From: Saprospiraceae bacterium
GTDB lineage: Bacteria; Bacteroidota; Bacteroidia; Chitinophagales; Saprospiraceae
Direction of reading: 5' to 3'
Assembly (NCBI GenBank): GCA_020631405.1
Contig: JAHDHH010000002.1
Span: 46,464 to 110,463, forward strand
DNA length: 64,000 bases
Shown here: positions 53,873-62,801 of the stretch, one piece after another
Layout of the letters: each line of letters opens with the position of its first letter
Position numbering within the stretch: the first letter of the stretch is position 1
The notes under the pieces: model-generated
The model's database searches: none
Told to the model about the DNA's origin: nothing
The model's input: only the letters and a program-made list of their open reading frames with translations
Translations under genes and position numbers: made by a program

Positions 53873-54316
53873 GTGAACACATTAAGTTACAAAACTAAAT
53901 CTCTAAGACCTCAAGACGTACAAAGAAAGTGGTATGTCGTTGATGCAGAAGGAGAAATCGTAGGGAGACTTGCTACAAAGATAGCAGACGTCCTTAGAGG
54001 AAAACATAAGCCAGATTTTACTCCACACGTGGATGGAGGAGATCATGTCATTGTTATCAACTGTGAAAAAATCAGATTCACTGGTGCTAAGTTAGATCAG
54101 AAGATCTACGATCACTACACTGGTTATCCAGGAGGTAGAAAGACAAGAACGGCTAAAGAGATGTTGGAAAAAAGACCTGCAAATGTCATTGAAAAGGCAG
54201 TAAGAGGTATGATTCCGAAAAACAAACTAGGAAGAGCGATCATCAAGAAGTTACATATTTTTGAAGGAGCTAGTCATACACATCAAGGTCAAAAACCTGA
54301 ACCATTTAATTTTTAA
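53873..54316 (+). CDS. rplM: 50S ribosomal protein L13
   Basis: 147 aa. GTG at 53873 gives MNTLSYKTKSL, which matches the Bacteroidota L13 start (M-D/N-TLSYKT); a TTG six bases earlier is unsupported. Seen: KWYVVDAEGEIVGRLAT, HKPDFTPHVDGGD, RKTRTAKEML and a basic C-terminus. Assembles early into the large subunit. First gene of the operon; S9 follows after five bases. Confidence 0.97.
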   Translation: MNTLSYKTKSLRPQDVQRKWYVVDAEGEIVGRLATKIADVLRGKHKPDFTPHVDGGDHVIVINCEKIRFTGAKLDQKIYDHYTGYPGGRKTRTAKEMLEKRPANVIEKAVRGMIPKNKLGRAIIKKLHIFEGASHTHQGQKPEPFNF

Positions 54317-54321
54317 TCTAT

Positions 54322-54711
54322 ATGGAAAGTATAATAAATACTATTGGTAGAAGGAAGGCTTCGGTAGCAAGAATATACCTATCGAAGGGTTCTGGAAATA
54401 TTACTGTAAACAAGAAAGATTACAAAGAGTATTTCCCACAAGCTAATATACAATTCAATATCACCGACCCACTTACCATCTCTGAGGTAGCTGGAGAGTA
54501 TGACATCAAAGTCAACGTAAAAGGTGGTGGATACAAAGGTCAGTCAGAAGCAATAAGATTGGCAATATCTAGAGCACTGGTTAAAATTGACGAAGAGAAC
54601 AGAAAACCACTAAAGGCTAAGAAATACCTTACTAGAGATAGTAGAGTGGTTGAACGTAAGAAATTCGGTAAACCAAAGGCAAGAAAGAGCTTCCAGTTCT
54701 CTAAGCGTTAA
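54322..54711 (+). CDS. rpsI: 30S ribosomal protein S9
   Basis: 129 aa, normal. NTIGRRKASVARIYLSKG at the start, GGGYKGQSEAIRLAISRALV near 68-87, and the conserved C-terminal KKFGKPKARKSFQFSKR whose last Arg reaches the P-site tRNA. Pairs with L13 in the usual order. Confidence 0.98.
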   Translation: MESIINTIGRRKASVARIYLSKGSGNITVNKKDYKEYFPQANIQFNITDPLTISEVAGEYDIKVNVKGGGYKGQSEAIRLAISRALVKIDEENRKPLKAKKYLTRDSRVVERKKFGKPKARKSFQFSKR

Positions 54712-54747
54712 TATTATTATTGTTAATATTCAAATTGACTCGACACA

Positions 54748-55470
54748 ATGAACTTACCTAAATATAATGATCTACTGCAAGCTGGTGTTCACTTTGGACA
54801 CATGAAGAGCAAGTGGAATCCAAAGATGCTTCCTTACATTTTTATGGAAAAGGAAGGTATCCATATCATCGATCTTAACAAGACTCTTGATTGCTTAGAG
54901 ACAGCTGCACAAGCTATGAAGCAAATCGCTAAGTCAGGAAGAAAGATCTTATTCGTTGCTACTAAGAAGCAAGCTAAAGAAGTAGTCGCTAATGCTGCAA
55001 GAAGCGTCAACATGCCATACGTCACCGAAAGATGGTTAGGAGGTATGATGACTAACTTCTCTACGATCAGAAGATCAGTAAAGAAGATGCAGAATATCGA
55101 CAAATTACTTGCTGATAAGAATGCAACAAGTATTACTAAGAAAGAAAGACTGACATTATCTAGAGAAAGAGATAAGTTAGAAAAAGTACTTGGAGGTATC
55201 GCTAATATCAACAGGTTACCTTCTGCAGTATTCATCGTGGATACTTTCCATGAGCATATTGCAATTGCTGAATCTAAGAAATTAGGTCTTAAGACTTTCG
55301 GTTTAGTAGATACTAACTCTAACCCTAACGATGTAGACTTCGTGATTCCAGGTAATGATGATGCGTCTAAATCTGTAAAAATGCTAGTAGACTACATCGT
55401 AGGCTCTATCAAAGAAGGATTAGAAGAAAGAAAGAGTGCTAATGCTCCAGCTGAAGCTGCTGCAGAATAA
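54748..55470 (+). CDS. rpsB: 30S ribosomal protein S2
   Basis: 240 aa. AGVHFGHMKSKWNPKM, RKILFVATKKQAKEVV, YVTERWLGGMMTNFSTIR and GLVDTNSNPNDVDFVIPGNDDA are all in place. A short Ala/Glu-rich tail ends it. Lies 37 bases after rpsI in the order common to the phylum. Confidence 0.98.
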   Translation: MNLPKYNDLLQAGVHFGHMKSKWNPKMLPYIFMEKEGIHIIDLNKTLDCLETAAQAMKQIAKSGRKILFVATKKQAKEVVANAARSVNMPYVTERWLGGMMTNFSTIRRSVKKMQNIDKLLADKNATSITKKERLTLSRERDKLEKVLGGIANINRLPSAVFIVDTFHEHIAIAESKKLGLKTFGLVDTNSNPNDVDFVIPGNDDASKSVKMLVDYIVGSIKEGLEERKSANAPAEAAAE

Positions 55471-55519
55471 GCATAGTAGACTTTTATCAAATATTAAATA
55501 ACAATAAAACTAATATAAT

Positions 55520-56356
55520 ATGAGTGATGTAAAACTTTCAGCTGCTGACGTAAAGCGATTGAGAGATGCTACAGGCGCTGGTATGATGGATTGTAAGAAA
55601 GCACTAGTAGAAGCTGCTGGTGATTTTGACAAAGCAATCGAAGTACTTAGAAAGAAAGGACAAAAACTTTCTGTAAAGAGAGCAGATAGAGAAGCGAAAG
55701 AAGGAGTAGTAATAGCTCAAGTGTCTGACGACATGAAGAAGGGTATCATTGTGAAGTTAAGTTGTGAGACTGACTTCGTGGCTAAGAATGAGGACTTTGT
55801 CAACATGACAAAGAAAGTTGCTCAAATGGCATTAGATGCATTCCCTGGATCTAAGGATGAACTATTGGATATGGATTTCGGTGGACTGTCATTAAGAGAC
55901 AAGATTACTGAATATATCGGAGTAATCGGAGAGAAGGTAGAGCTTACTGACTATGAGACGCTTGAAGCGCCACAAGTAGTCAAGTATATCCACATGGGTA
56001 ACAAGGCAGGTGTACTAGTAGCAATGAACAAGGCTGATGATGGTTATGTAGATGCTGGTAGAGATGTAGCTATGCAAGTAGCAGCAATGAAGCCTATTGC
56101 ACTTAGCAAGGACAGCGTACCTCAAGAAGTGATTGATAAAGAATTAGAGATTGGTAAGGAGATTGCATTAAAAGAAGGGAAGCCAGAAGCTATGGTAGAA
56201 AAAATAGCTATGGGTAAACTGAACAGATTCTTCAAGGATAATACTTTACTAGCACAACTGTTTGTAAAGGATTCTAAGAAGACTGTAGAGCAGTACCTTC
56301 AATCTTTTGATCCAGAACTGACTATTACCGATTTCAAGCACGTGAAATTAGGTTAA
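55520..56356 (+). CDS. tsf: Elongation factor Ts
   Basis: Exchanges GDP for GTP on EF-Tu. 278 aa: N-terminal UBA-like domain (LRDATGAGMMDCKKALVEA), the conserved TDFVAKN near 81-87, and two further subdomains ending VEQYLQSFDPELTITDF. 50 bases after rpsB and followed directly by a terminator. Confidence 0.98.
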   Translation: MSDVKLSAADVKRLRDATGAGMMDCKKALVEAAGDFDKAIEVLRKKGQKLSVKRADREAKEGVVIAQVSDDMKKGIIVKLSCETDFVAKNEDFVNMTKKVAQMALDAFPGSKDELLDMDFGGLSLRDKITEYIGVIGEKVELTDYETLEAPQVVKYIHMGNKAGVLVAMNKADDGYVDAGRDVAMQVAAMKPIALSKDSVPQEVIDKELEIGKEIALKEGKPEAMVEKIAMGKLNRFFKDNTLLAQLFVKDSKKTVEQYLQSFDPELTITDFKHVKLG

Positions 56357-56366
56357 ACAATACATG

Positions 56367-56396
56367 AAAAGCGACTCAATTGAGTCGCTTTTTTTA
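56367..56396 (+). terminator. Intrinsic terminator of the ribosomal operon
   Basis: Perfect palindrome of 13-base arms (AAAAGCGACTCAA and its complement, 56367-56392) with an AATT loop and a T run. It lies ten bases after the tsf stop. Confidence 0.92.
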
Positions 56397-56429
56397 TGTC
56401 TTTTCATTACTCTTAAAATTCAATAACTC

Positions 56430-57143
56430 GTGGCTAATACCTACAAACGTATACTACTCAAACTCAGCGGAGAATCATTAATGGGAGACGAAGGATTCGG
56501 AATATCTCCAAAGATGATCAGACACTATGCTGAAGAGATCAAGCAGGTGATCAGCACTGGTGTAGAAGTAGCTATAGTGATTGGCGGTGGAAATATATTC
56601 CGTGGTCTTCAAGCAAAGGATAATGGTATTCAACGGATCCAAGGTGACTACATGGGTATGCTAGCTACGTGTATCAATGGAATGGCCCTCCAAGGTGTAT
56701 TAGAATCTATAGGAGTGTATACTAGACTCGTCTCTGCAATTGAAATGAGAGAGATAGCAGAACCCTATATCAGGAGGAGGGCAGTAAGACACCTAGAAAA
56801 AGGAAGAGTCATCATATTCAGTGGAGGGACAGGAAGTCCATACTTTACCACAGACTCTGCTGCTGCACTTAGAGCTAATGAAATCAATGCTGATGTACTA
56901 CTCAAAGGGACTAGGGTAGATGGCATCTATGACAAAGATCCCGAGAAGCATGCAGATGCTAAGCGCTATGACAACATCACCTTTGATGAAGTCATCAACA
57001 AGAATCTCAAGATCATGGATATGACCGCATTCACACTATGTAATGAGAATAACATGCCAGTAGTAGTCCTAGACATACACCAACCGGGAAATTTAATGAA
57101 ACTCATCCAAGGAGAAAGCATCGGTACTCGAGTGACTCAGTAG
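56430..57143 (+). CDS. pyrH: UMP kinase
   Basis: Phosphorylates UMP to UDP. 237 aa, GTG start (MANTYKRILLKLSGESLMG). Seen: GGGNIFRG near 52-59, the TDSAAALRANEINADVLLKGTRVDG block near 141-163, and GTRVTQ at the end. Separated from tsf by the terminator, unlike the E. coli rpsB-tsf-pyrH-frr transcript, and no frr follows. Confidence 0.97.
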   Translation: MANTYKRILLKLSGESLMGDEGFGISPKMIRHYAEEIKQVISTGVEVAIVIGGGNIFRGLQAKDNGIQRIQGDYMGMLATCINGMALQGVLESIGVYTRLVSAIEMREIAEPYIRRRAVRHLEKGRVIIFSGGTGSPYFTTDSAAALRANEINADVLLKGTRVDGIYDKDPEKHADAKRYDNITFDEVINKNLKIMDMTAFTLCNENNMPVVVLDIHQPGNLMKLIQGESIGTRVTQ

Positions 57144-57166
57144 ACTATAGGATTGCCTTTTTGTCA

Positions 57167-57883
57167 TCAGACTTTGATAGAAGATAATGCAGACCTTATC
57201 TTACCTATATCAGTATTCATCAATACAGATAGTATACTTAAGTGAATGGATGACTCTGGAAAAAGGGCTGTTAAGATCTCTGTACTCTCTAGATACCCGA
57301 TGTTGATGGAGTGTTGTCTATAGTTTCGGTCGTTTTGATAGGCTCTAGCTCCAATGCCACTTAAATAGCTTTGCCCACCTATGGCTTGTATCAACTTTAT
57401 ATGGTAGAGATCAGTATCATCATCTTGTATAATCGGATAGTTAGACGATCGGACTATTGTAGAATCTATTCCTAGGTGATTGGCTATGGCCTCAATGCAT
57501 GAAGTATTGAATTCACATAGTCTATCTTCATGGCTTAAACTTGTATAAAGAGAGGCAATCAATTCGAAAACTTCTGTAAAATATAATGACTTCCGATAGG
57601 TGTGTTCTAAGCTTTTGAGGTGCTTGGACATCCAATCAGTAGAATGGTCAATGATCACATCTTTAATCAATACATTTTGTGAGGCACCTCTAATAGGCAC
57701 TGTCAACCTAGTAGACTGATCATTGCCATCAATGTAGCAGCGTCTTGTGTAACTCCTAGGATTGAATTTGATATTATCATGGAACACAAACTTGTCAGAG
57801 AGTGCCATTTTGAGAAAGTAGCCTAGCCATGGAAAGTAATTAGGCTGGTGGATAGCGACTATGGGTTTAATTAGAAAATCCAC
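57167..57883 (-). CDS. WbqC-family protein
   Basis: 238 aa. The family start IAIHQPNYFPWLGYFLKM and the following LSDKFVFHDNIKFNPRSY and LTVPI are clear, with LEHTYRKS and the C-terminal DLYHIKLIQAIGGQSYLSGIGARAY. WbqC is encoded in glycan clusters and its reaction is unknown. It overlaps the PIG-L gene by 13 bases, so the two proteins are likely to act together. Confidence 0.87.
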   Translation of the reverse strand: MDFLIKPIVAIHQPNYFPWLGYFLKMALSDKFVFHDNIKFNPRSYTRRCYIDGNDQSTRLTVPIRGASQNVLIKDVIIDHSTDWMSKHLKSLEHTYRKSLYFTEVFELIASLYTSLSHEDRLCEFNTSCIEAIANHLGIDSTIVRSSNYPIIQDDDTDLYHIKLIQAIGGQSYLSGIGARAYQNDRNYRQHSINIGYLESTEILTALFPESSIHLSILSVLMNTDIGKIRSALSSIKV

Positions 57884-58509
57884 CTGATGACTTCAAAAGT
57901 TTCGGCATAGGTTGTGCCAATTTGTACACCTCTAGTATGGGCAAGTGCAGAGATAAATTTGCCACTCATATAGTCTCGACCGGCTTGGGTTTTATACTCT
58001 TGTAATGCAGCTATTTTCTTGTCTATATGTCGTTGCTCCAATTTGATAAAACAATCAGTATTGAAAGATAGGTTATTCCAGATAAGTTCATATCCTAGTA
58101 TGGTTGAATGCTTAAATGCTCTGATCCCTTCTTGAGTTACTGTAATGTGATCTTGGTGAATATCCTTAGATGATGGCAAGAATACAATCTGTGGTTGAAG
58201 AGACTTCTTAAGCTTGACTAACTCTTCTAATATCTCTTGTCTAACATAGTTGAGCTTCCTAACAGTAAACTTGTAAATGTGCAAGTTCTCATGGTCGATA
58301 CCTAGTGAATGCGTTGCTTGTTTTACTTCTATCTCTAGTTGATTTCTAGGGTACTCAGGAGGCACTGATTCATCTGCAGTAGAGAATGCTACGTAGTGTA
58401 CTATACCTCCTTCTTCAAGTATACGTGCTATCGTACCTCCACAACCAAGTTCTCCATCATCAGTATGTGGAGCAAGAATACAAACTTTCCTATTCTTAAA
58501 AGCAATCAT
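57871..58509 (-). CDS. PIG-L-family deacetylase
   Basis: 212 aa. Zinc motif APHTDDGELGCGG near 13-25 (His, Asp, Asp), STADESVPP near 44-52 and HQDHITVT near 117-124 (second zinc His). Removes acetyl from GlcNAc-type sugars in cell-surface glycan or cofactor synthesis; which sugar is open. ATG is four bases from a TACCTTTA box. Pairs with the WbqC gene by overlap. Confidence 0.88.
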   Translation of the reverse strand: MIAFKNRKVCILAPHTDDGELGCGGTIARILEEGGIVHYVAFSTADESVPPEYPRNQLEIEVKQATHSLGIDHENLHIYKFTVRKLNYVRQEILEELVKLKKSLQPQIVFLPSSKDIHQDHITVTQEGIRAFKHSTILGYELIWNNLSFNTDCFIKLEQRHIDKKIAALQEYKTQAGRDYMSGKFISALAHTRGVQIGTTYAETFEVIRWIF

Positions 58510-58829
58510 GCCATAAAGGTAAACAACTCTACTACTATACTTGTGAGAAATAATGTTTTGGCAAGCTGGCTTATTTAATGTTTACAAAGTCTTTTTTTCA
58601 TGTAATATAGAATTTGACATTAAAAAAGGATAGGATACCAAACAGTGATGTTGTTTTAAGAATGGTGTTTTTTCATAATTCAATAAGGGTTGTTATTTAA
58701 ATTATGTGTCTATAAGGCATATTTGGAGCTTACACACAATGGATTATTTCGTCATTTGCAAAACAATAACTAATAGTGACTAGATAATGCACTAGATTTG
58801 TATTGCTAACAATTATAATTATCCCAAAA
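58510..58829. other. Divergent 320-bp intergenic region
   Basis: AT-rich and without a gene. It contains the presumed start of the PIG-L transcript at its left end (TACCTTTA on the minus strand at 58514-58521) and the -7 box of the small lipoprotein at its right end. Nothing else recognisable. Confidence 0.6.
58793..58800 (+). promoter_or_regulatory. -7 promoter box of the small lipoprotein
   Basis: TAGATTTG, exact. It sets the GTG at 58830 as the start, since the TTG at 58803 would lie only two bases away. No TTG at -33. Confidence 0.5.
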
Positions 58830-59036
58830 GTGAACAAACTACTTATCATACTATGCCTATTAAGTTTTGCAAGTTGTACTTTGCAAACTAATAGTGACGA
58901 TGTGAAGTTAAGTCATTACACTGTTCCCTCTACAAGTTCTTCAGCAAGTATCACTGTGATATTCGATCAAGCAAGATTGGATAAACCTAATGTAACCCTT
59001 CAACCAACTGATTATACATTAGTTGCTTCTAGATAA
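58830..59036 (+). CDS. Tiny lipoprotein
   Basis: 68 aa, GTG start. MNKLLIILCLLSFASC is a full lipoprotein signal ending at Cys16. The mature part has about 52 residues: polar and Ser/Thr-rich, with a VIFDQARLDKPNVTLQP segment. No homologue recognised. A -7 box stands 29 bases upstream, which favours a real gene. Confidence 0.65.
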   Translation: MNKLLIILCLLSFASCTLQTNSDDVKLSHYTVPSTSSSASITVIFDQARLDKPNVTLQPTDYTLVASR

Positions 59037-59077
59037 TTAGTATCTACCTAGTTCCACTTAAGTTTTTAATGAGCTTA

Positions 59078-59842
59078 TTACCTCTTATTATACTTCCTTC
59101 TTGGCTTTTCTTTATTTTTTACGAATATTAGCTTATGCCTGCTTTTTGAGTTTTCTCTCTGTTCTACATCAAAGTTGCCAATAGACTTGATTAGTGGGGT
59201 TAGTTTTTCAAAACCATAGTTACGCGAATCGAAATTGGGTTGTTTTTTCTGTAGTAAACTCCCAACATCTCCAAGAAATGCCCAGCCATCTTCATCTGAG
59301 AGATCTGATATAGTAGTGCTAATTAGGTTGATTTCCTTTTTAGTAATCTTATCGACTGCATTTGTCTTGCCAGGTTCTATATCTTCTGTGTCATTTTTCT
59401 TTTCGGCTAGGTTTTTTAGAATTTCAATATAGATGAATCGATCACATGCTACTATAAAGGGATTGGGAGTCTTCTTCTCACCAATACCTATAACCTGCAT
59501 ACCAGCTTCTCTTAGACGAGTAGCTAGCCTTGTGAAGTCACTATCGCTAGACACTAGACAGAATCCACTTACCTTTCCACTGTAGAGGATGTCCATTGCA
59601 TCGATTATCATAGCAGAATCAGTTGCATTTTTACCGGTAGTGTATCCGTATTGTTGGATAGGAGTAATTGCATTTTCAAGAAGGAGTTTTTTCCACTTGG
59701 TCAGGTGAGGCTTAGTCCAATCACCATAGATTCGCTTGATAGTAGGGTTGCCATACTTAGCTATTTCCTCCATCATTTCTGTCACATATGCTGAAGGGAT
59801 ATTGTCACCATCAATAAGGACGGCTAGATTTAAATTATTCAT
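59078..59842 (-). CDS. NYN-domain protein with OST-HTH/LOTUS domain
   Basis: 254 aa. NYN/PIN-like nuclease fold (about 1-145) with Asp residues in VLIDGDN, NATDSAMIIDAMDIL and VSSDSDFTRL, all the metal-site acids; then an OST-HTH/LOTUS domain (about 175-240, SDLSDEDGWAFLGDVGSLL, ending RHKLIFVKN) and a basic tail. The combination fits RNA cleavage or RNA binding (LabA/MARF1-like). Its target is unknown. Confidence 0.88.
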   Translation of the reverse strand: MNNLNLAVLIDGDNIPSAYVTEMMEEIAKYGNPTIKRIYGDWTKPHLTKWKKLLLENAITPIQQYGYTTGKNATDSAMIIDAMDILYSGKVSGFCLVSSDSDFTRLATRLREAGMQVIGIGEKKTPNPFIVACDRFIYIEILKNLAEKKNDTEDIEPGKTNAVDKITKKEINLISTTISDLSDEDGWAFLGDVGSLLQKKQPNFDSRNYGFEKLTPLIKSIGNFDVEQRENSKSRHKLIFVKNKEKPRRKYNKR

Positions 59843-59909
59843 AGTATTTCGGCATTATTCAATGCCATGTTTTAGTGAATGGATAGAGGTTGGCTATCTA
59901 TTAACCTGA

Positions 59910-60272
59910 TTAACTCAGATAGACAAGGAGCAATCCTATAACTGCAGGTACAGTTTGTACCATGATGATCTTTTTGTCTACAGTTAGGTACCCATAGATT
60001 CCCGCCACAGCTACACAACCGAGAAAAAACATTGCCACATTGTCCTTCCATATTCCATCTTGGATGAGTAATGACCAGATTAGACCAGCTGCTAAGAACC
60101 CATTATAAAGGCCTTGGTTAGCTGCCATTGTCTTAGTTTTCGGAAAAAGATCTCTTGGAAAAGCGCTAAATATCTTCGGACCTTTACTTTCCCATGCAAA
60201 CATTTCAAACCACATGATGTATAAGTGGATAACAGCGATTAACACAATAATAATAGTTGTCAGTATTTCCAT
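59910..60272 (-). CDS. DUF1304 membrane protein
   Basis: 120 aa with four helices. The family mark IMWFEMFAW near 19-27 and the NQGLYNGFLAAGLIW near 52-66 are clear. Function unknown. Single gene. Confidence 0.85.
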   Translation of the reverse strand: MEILTTIIIVLIAVIHLYIMWFEMFAWESKGPKIFSAFPRDLFPKTKTMAANQGLYNGFLAAGLIWSLLIQDGIWKDNVAMFFLGCVAVAGIYGYLTVDKKIIMVQTVPAVIGLLLVYLS

Positions 60273-60540
60273 TAGTTTCTGCTTTTGTCGTGTTATATGC
60301 TCTCAAATTACAACACTGACTAAGGGTCAAATGTCATAGATTTGAACTATTTAGTATGAGAAAAATAGAAGTAACACTCTATGTAAGTATACAGACTAGA
60401 AAGCCAGTAATCATAGTCTAATATTCGTAAAGATACCCAATAATGCTAAATACGATTATTCAAAGAAATCTTGGACAAGGCAATTCAATTAACCTTTCAA
60501 AGAAAAGCATTAGGGCCATCTGATTAGCTAGGTCATTTTA

Positions 60541-60936
60541 CTATAGTATTTTGGCTACTTTGAGTTCAATTCTTGCGACGTAAATAACGATCAAGATTTC
60601 AATAAGAATATATAGCCAGCCAAGGCTAGTGATTGCATCTGAATGGTAGGCTGCAAACCCAATGGATAGACAACAGTAACCTAGGTTGACTATTGCAAGA
60701 ATATTGAAGTAATGGGCAAATCTCTTTTGAACGAAGTGGTAACAGTAGAAGTCAAACAAGGCAAACACTATAGGCAAAGATGCAAGAACATATAGAGCTG
60801 ACGCAGGTATACCAAAAAGATGTTCTAAGCGAAGTAGGACAACACCAAGTAAGAAGGCAGAGAGGATGGCTCCAATGCCATCGACTACAAAGAGCCTTCT
60901 AGGATTATTTACAAATTGTTGAATGAGTTTCGTCAT
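60541..60936 (-). CDS. Small integral membrane protein
   Basis: 131 aa with four hydrophobic helices, NPRRLFVVDGIGAILSAFLL at the start and a short charged end (ELKVAKIL). Family not recognised. Lies 60 bases after the 118-aa membrane protein and may share its transcript. Confidence 0.65.
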   Translation of the reverse strand: MTKLIQQFVNNPRRLFVVDGIGAILSAFLLGVVLLRLEHLFGIPASALYVLASLPIVFALFDFYCYHFVQKRFAHYFNILAIVNLGYCCLSIGFAAYHSDAITSLGWLYILIEILIVIYVARIELKVAKIL

Positions 60937-60996
60937 AATTATTACTCAAGTTAGGACTCCTGTATAAGTAGTGAGGTTAAATATGGGAGTTTTTTA

Positions 60997-61353
60997 TTAG
61001 ATGAGTGCAAGACTTCCTGACTGTACCATGGTAAATACTGTTACGGAGTGAAACGCTGCAATAAGCAAATTGCTAATTACAATAGGGTTTTTTACTGTTT
61101 TGACGGTCATAGGGCTGATCAATTTGTATACTATTTGTAAAGAAAATAGAGAAAATATGATCATGGGTTGCTGAACCCAGAGCAATGCTGCAGATGCAAG
61201 TAAAATGGTGATATACATGGCAAGTAAGATGCCTCGAGCAGGTGTAAATATGCCTGCAGTAGTTTGTAATTGTTCATTGTCACTTATGAAGGCTATACAA
61301 ACAGGGATAAGTACTATAATATTAAGTATGAGTGAGGCTGTAACCATAGTCAT
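60997..61353 (-). CDS. Small integral membrane protein
   Basis: 118 aa with about four hydrophobic helices and a central TPARGILLAMYITILL stretch. No family recognised. It is 131 bases from the porin-like gene and precedes the other small membrane gene. Confidence 0.6.
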   Translation of the reverse strand: MTMVTASLILNIIVLIPVCIAFISDNEQLQTTAGIFTPARGILLAMYITILLASAALLWVQQPMIIFSLFSLQIVYKLISPMTVKTVKNPIVISNLLIAAFHSVTVFTMVQSGSLALI

Positions 61354-61484
61354 TAAGATGTATTAATACTATAAAAACGGATTTTACTGAATTGTTTATA
61401 GGAGAGAAGAGTCATCCTTATTTGGTATACATTCTCGGTAGTAAATGTACTCCTAGGGAGACCAGTGTTTTCAGAGTATGTGGA

Positions 61485-62624
61485 TTAGATTGACACATTC
61501 AGGTCAAGTCTGATGCGCTGACCTGTTTCTTGACTTAGGCCGGTCGGTATGAGTTGCTTTACAGTATAGTATTTTGCGATGATATTGATGGTTTTACTTA
61601 TGTTATATCCTGCGACTAGTTCTATCCCTTGCAAATTGGTTAGCCTGCCATCAGGAGAGTCAAAAGCAGAGTAGTCCCACCTAGCCCAATCATTCTGAGC
61701 CATATAGTCGAGTGCTGCATAGCGTTGCAATAAGGTGTATGTGAGTTTGAACTTCCAGTCTTTGGCTTCAGCAAATCTACCAACTTGAACACCGAAGGAG
61801 TAGCCGGTTGTCTCCTTTTTGAATGCAGATGAGATAGGTTCGAAATCACTGTAATCTTCAAAGTTGTGATAGAAGTCAGCATCTAGAATTAGTAGTTCGG
61901 ACTTCAATAACTTCAATTTGGCTCCTAGGTGGAATATGCTATAGTTCATATCAAATGTAGAGTTGCCATCGGGAATGTTTGGGATATTACGCATGAGGTA
62001 AATGGAAGGAAAAAGCACTAATCGCTTATTTCTAGAATTGATAGTGGATTGGATTCCTTGCAAATAGGCATCTTGTAGCAAGCCAGCCCCATTGGATGAC
62101 AAGATATAGTGACTTGCTTTAAGCTGTATTGCTTCAATAGTTTTCAGATTAATCTTGAACTTGTGCTCTATGAATACACCTTCAGGAAATACATTGTCAC
62201 TCCAGAATAGCTCATTGTTTTTAGAAAAGCTAAAACCATTCTTTCCGACCCAATAGGTCCAGGTCTTGTGACTGCCTTTGAAGTAAATTTTTTCAAAACC
62301 AATAGGTAAAGTACCAAATTCTTCCAGCCCTTTTCCAAGCGTGAGTTGTGGGTCTTGTTGCTTGTTTTGTTGACCAGTTCTGATTCTAAATCCTAAAGAG
62401 CACCAGTCATGTTGGAATGTTGCTCCAGTCCTGAGTCTATACCTCAACCTTGTCCTATCATCTCTGCAACTGCCATTGGATTTCTTGGAGTCCCAATCCT
62501 GTTCTATCCTAAATCTATAATCTAGTTCTAAGGTCAGTTTGGAAAGTATTGAGTCAGTTTGAGCATTGACTTGAATACTTATTGTCAAGAATACTGATAG
62601 GATATATACAATCTGCCATTTCAT
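61485..62624 (-). CDS. Outer-membrane porin-like barrel protein
   Basis: 379 aa from the ATG at 62624 (MKWQIVYILSVFLTISIQVNAQ signal peptide). About 16-18 amphipathic strands rich in Arg, Tyr and Trp (DYRFRIEQDW, RTRLRYRLRTGATF, WTYWVGKNGFSF) with long acidic turns. The layout resembles alginate-export/porin-type barrels. Substrate unknown. Confidence 0.75.
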   Translation of the reverse strand: MKWQIVYILSVFLTISIQVNAQTDSILSKLTLELDYRFRIEQDWDSKKSNGSCRDDRTRLRYRLRTGATFQHDWCSLGFRIRTGQQNKQQDPQLTLGKGLEEFGTLPIGFEKIYFKGSHKTWTYWVGKNGFSFSKNNELFWSDNVFPEGVFIEHKFKINLKTIEAIQLKASHYILSSNGAGLLQDAYLQGIQSTINSRNKRLVLFPSIYLMRNIPNIPDGNSTFDMNYSIFHLGAKLKLLKSELLILDADFYHNFEDYSDFEPISSAFKKETTGYSFGVQVGRFAEAKDWKFKLTYTLLQRYAALDYMAQNDWARWDYSAFDSPDGRLTNLQGIELVAGYNISKTINIIAKYYTVKQLIPTGLSQETGQRIRLDLNVSI

Positions 62625-62801
62625 GTTGGATAGCAAGCTGATTAATGGTTTTAAAGAATATGCTTTGATCGTTGGTAGGGCAAAAATAAACTCTTTGACA
62701 ATTTTAAGAATACTTTCTGATTATATGAATAGTCAAGAAATATTGTTAATTGAAAAGGCAAGGCCCGAAACCGGATAAACTAGTTTGGTATGTCTTATCC
62801 A

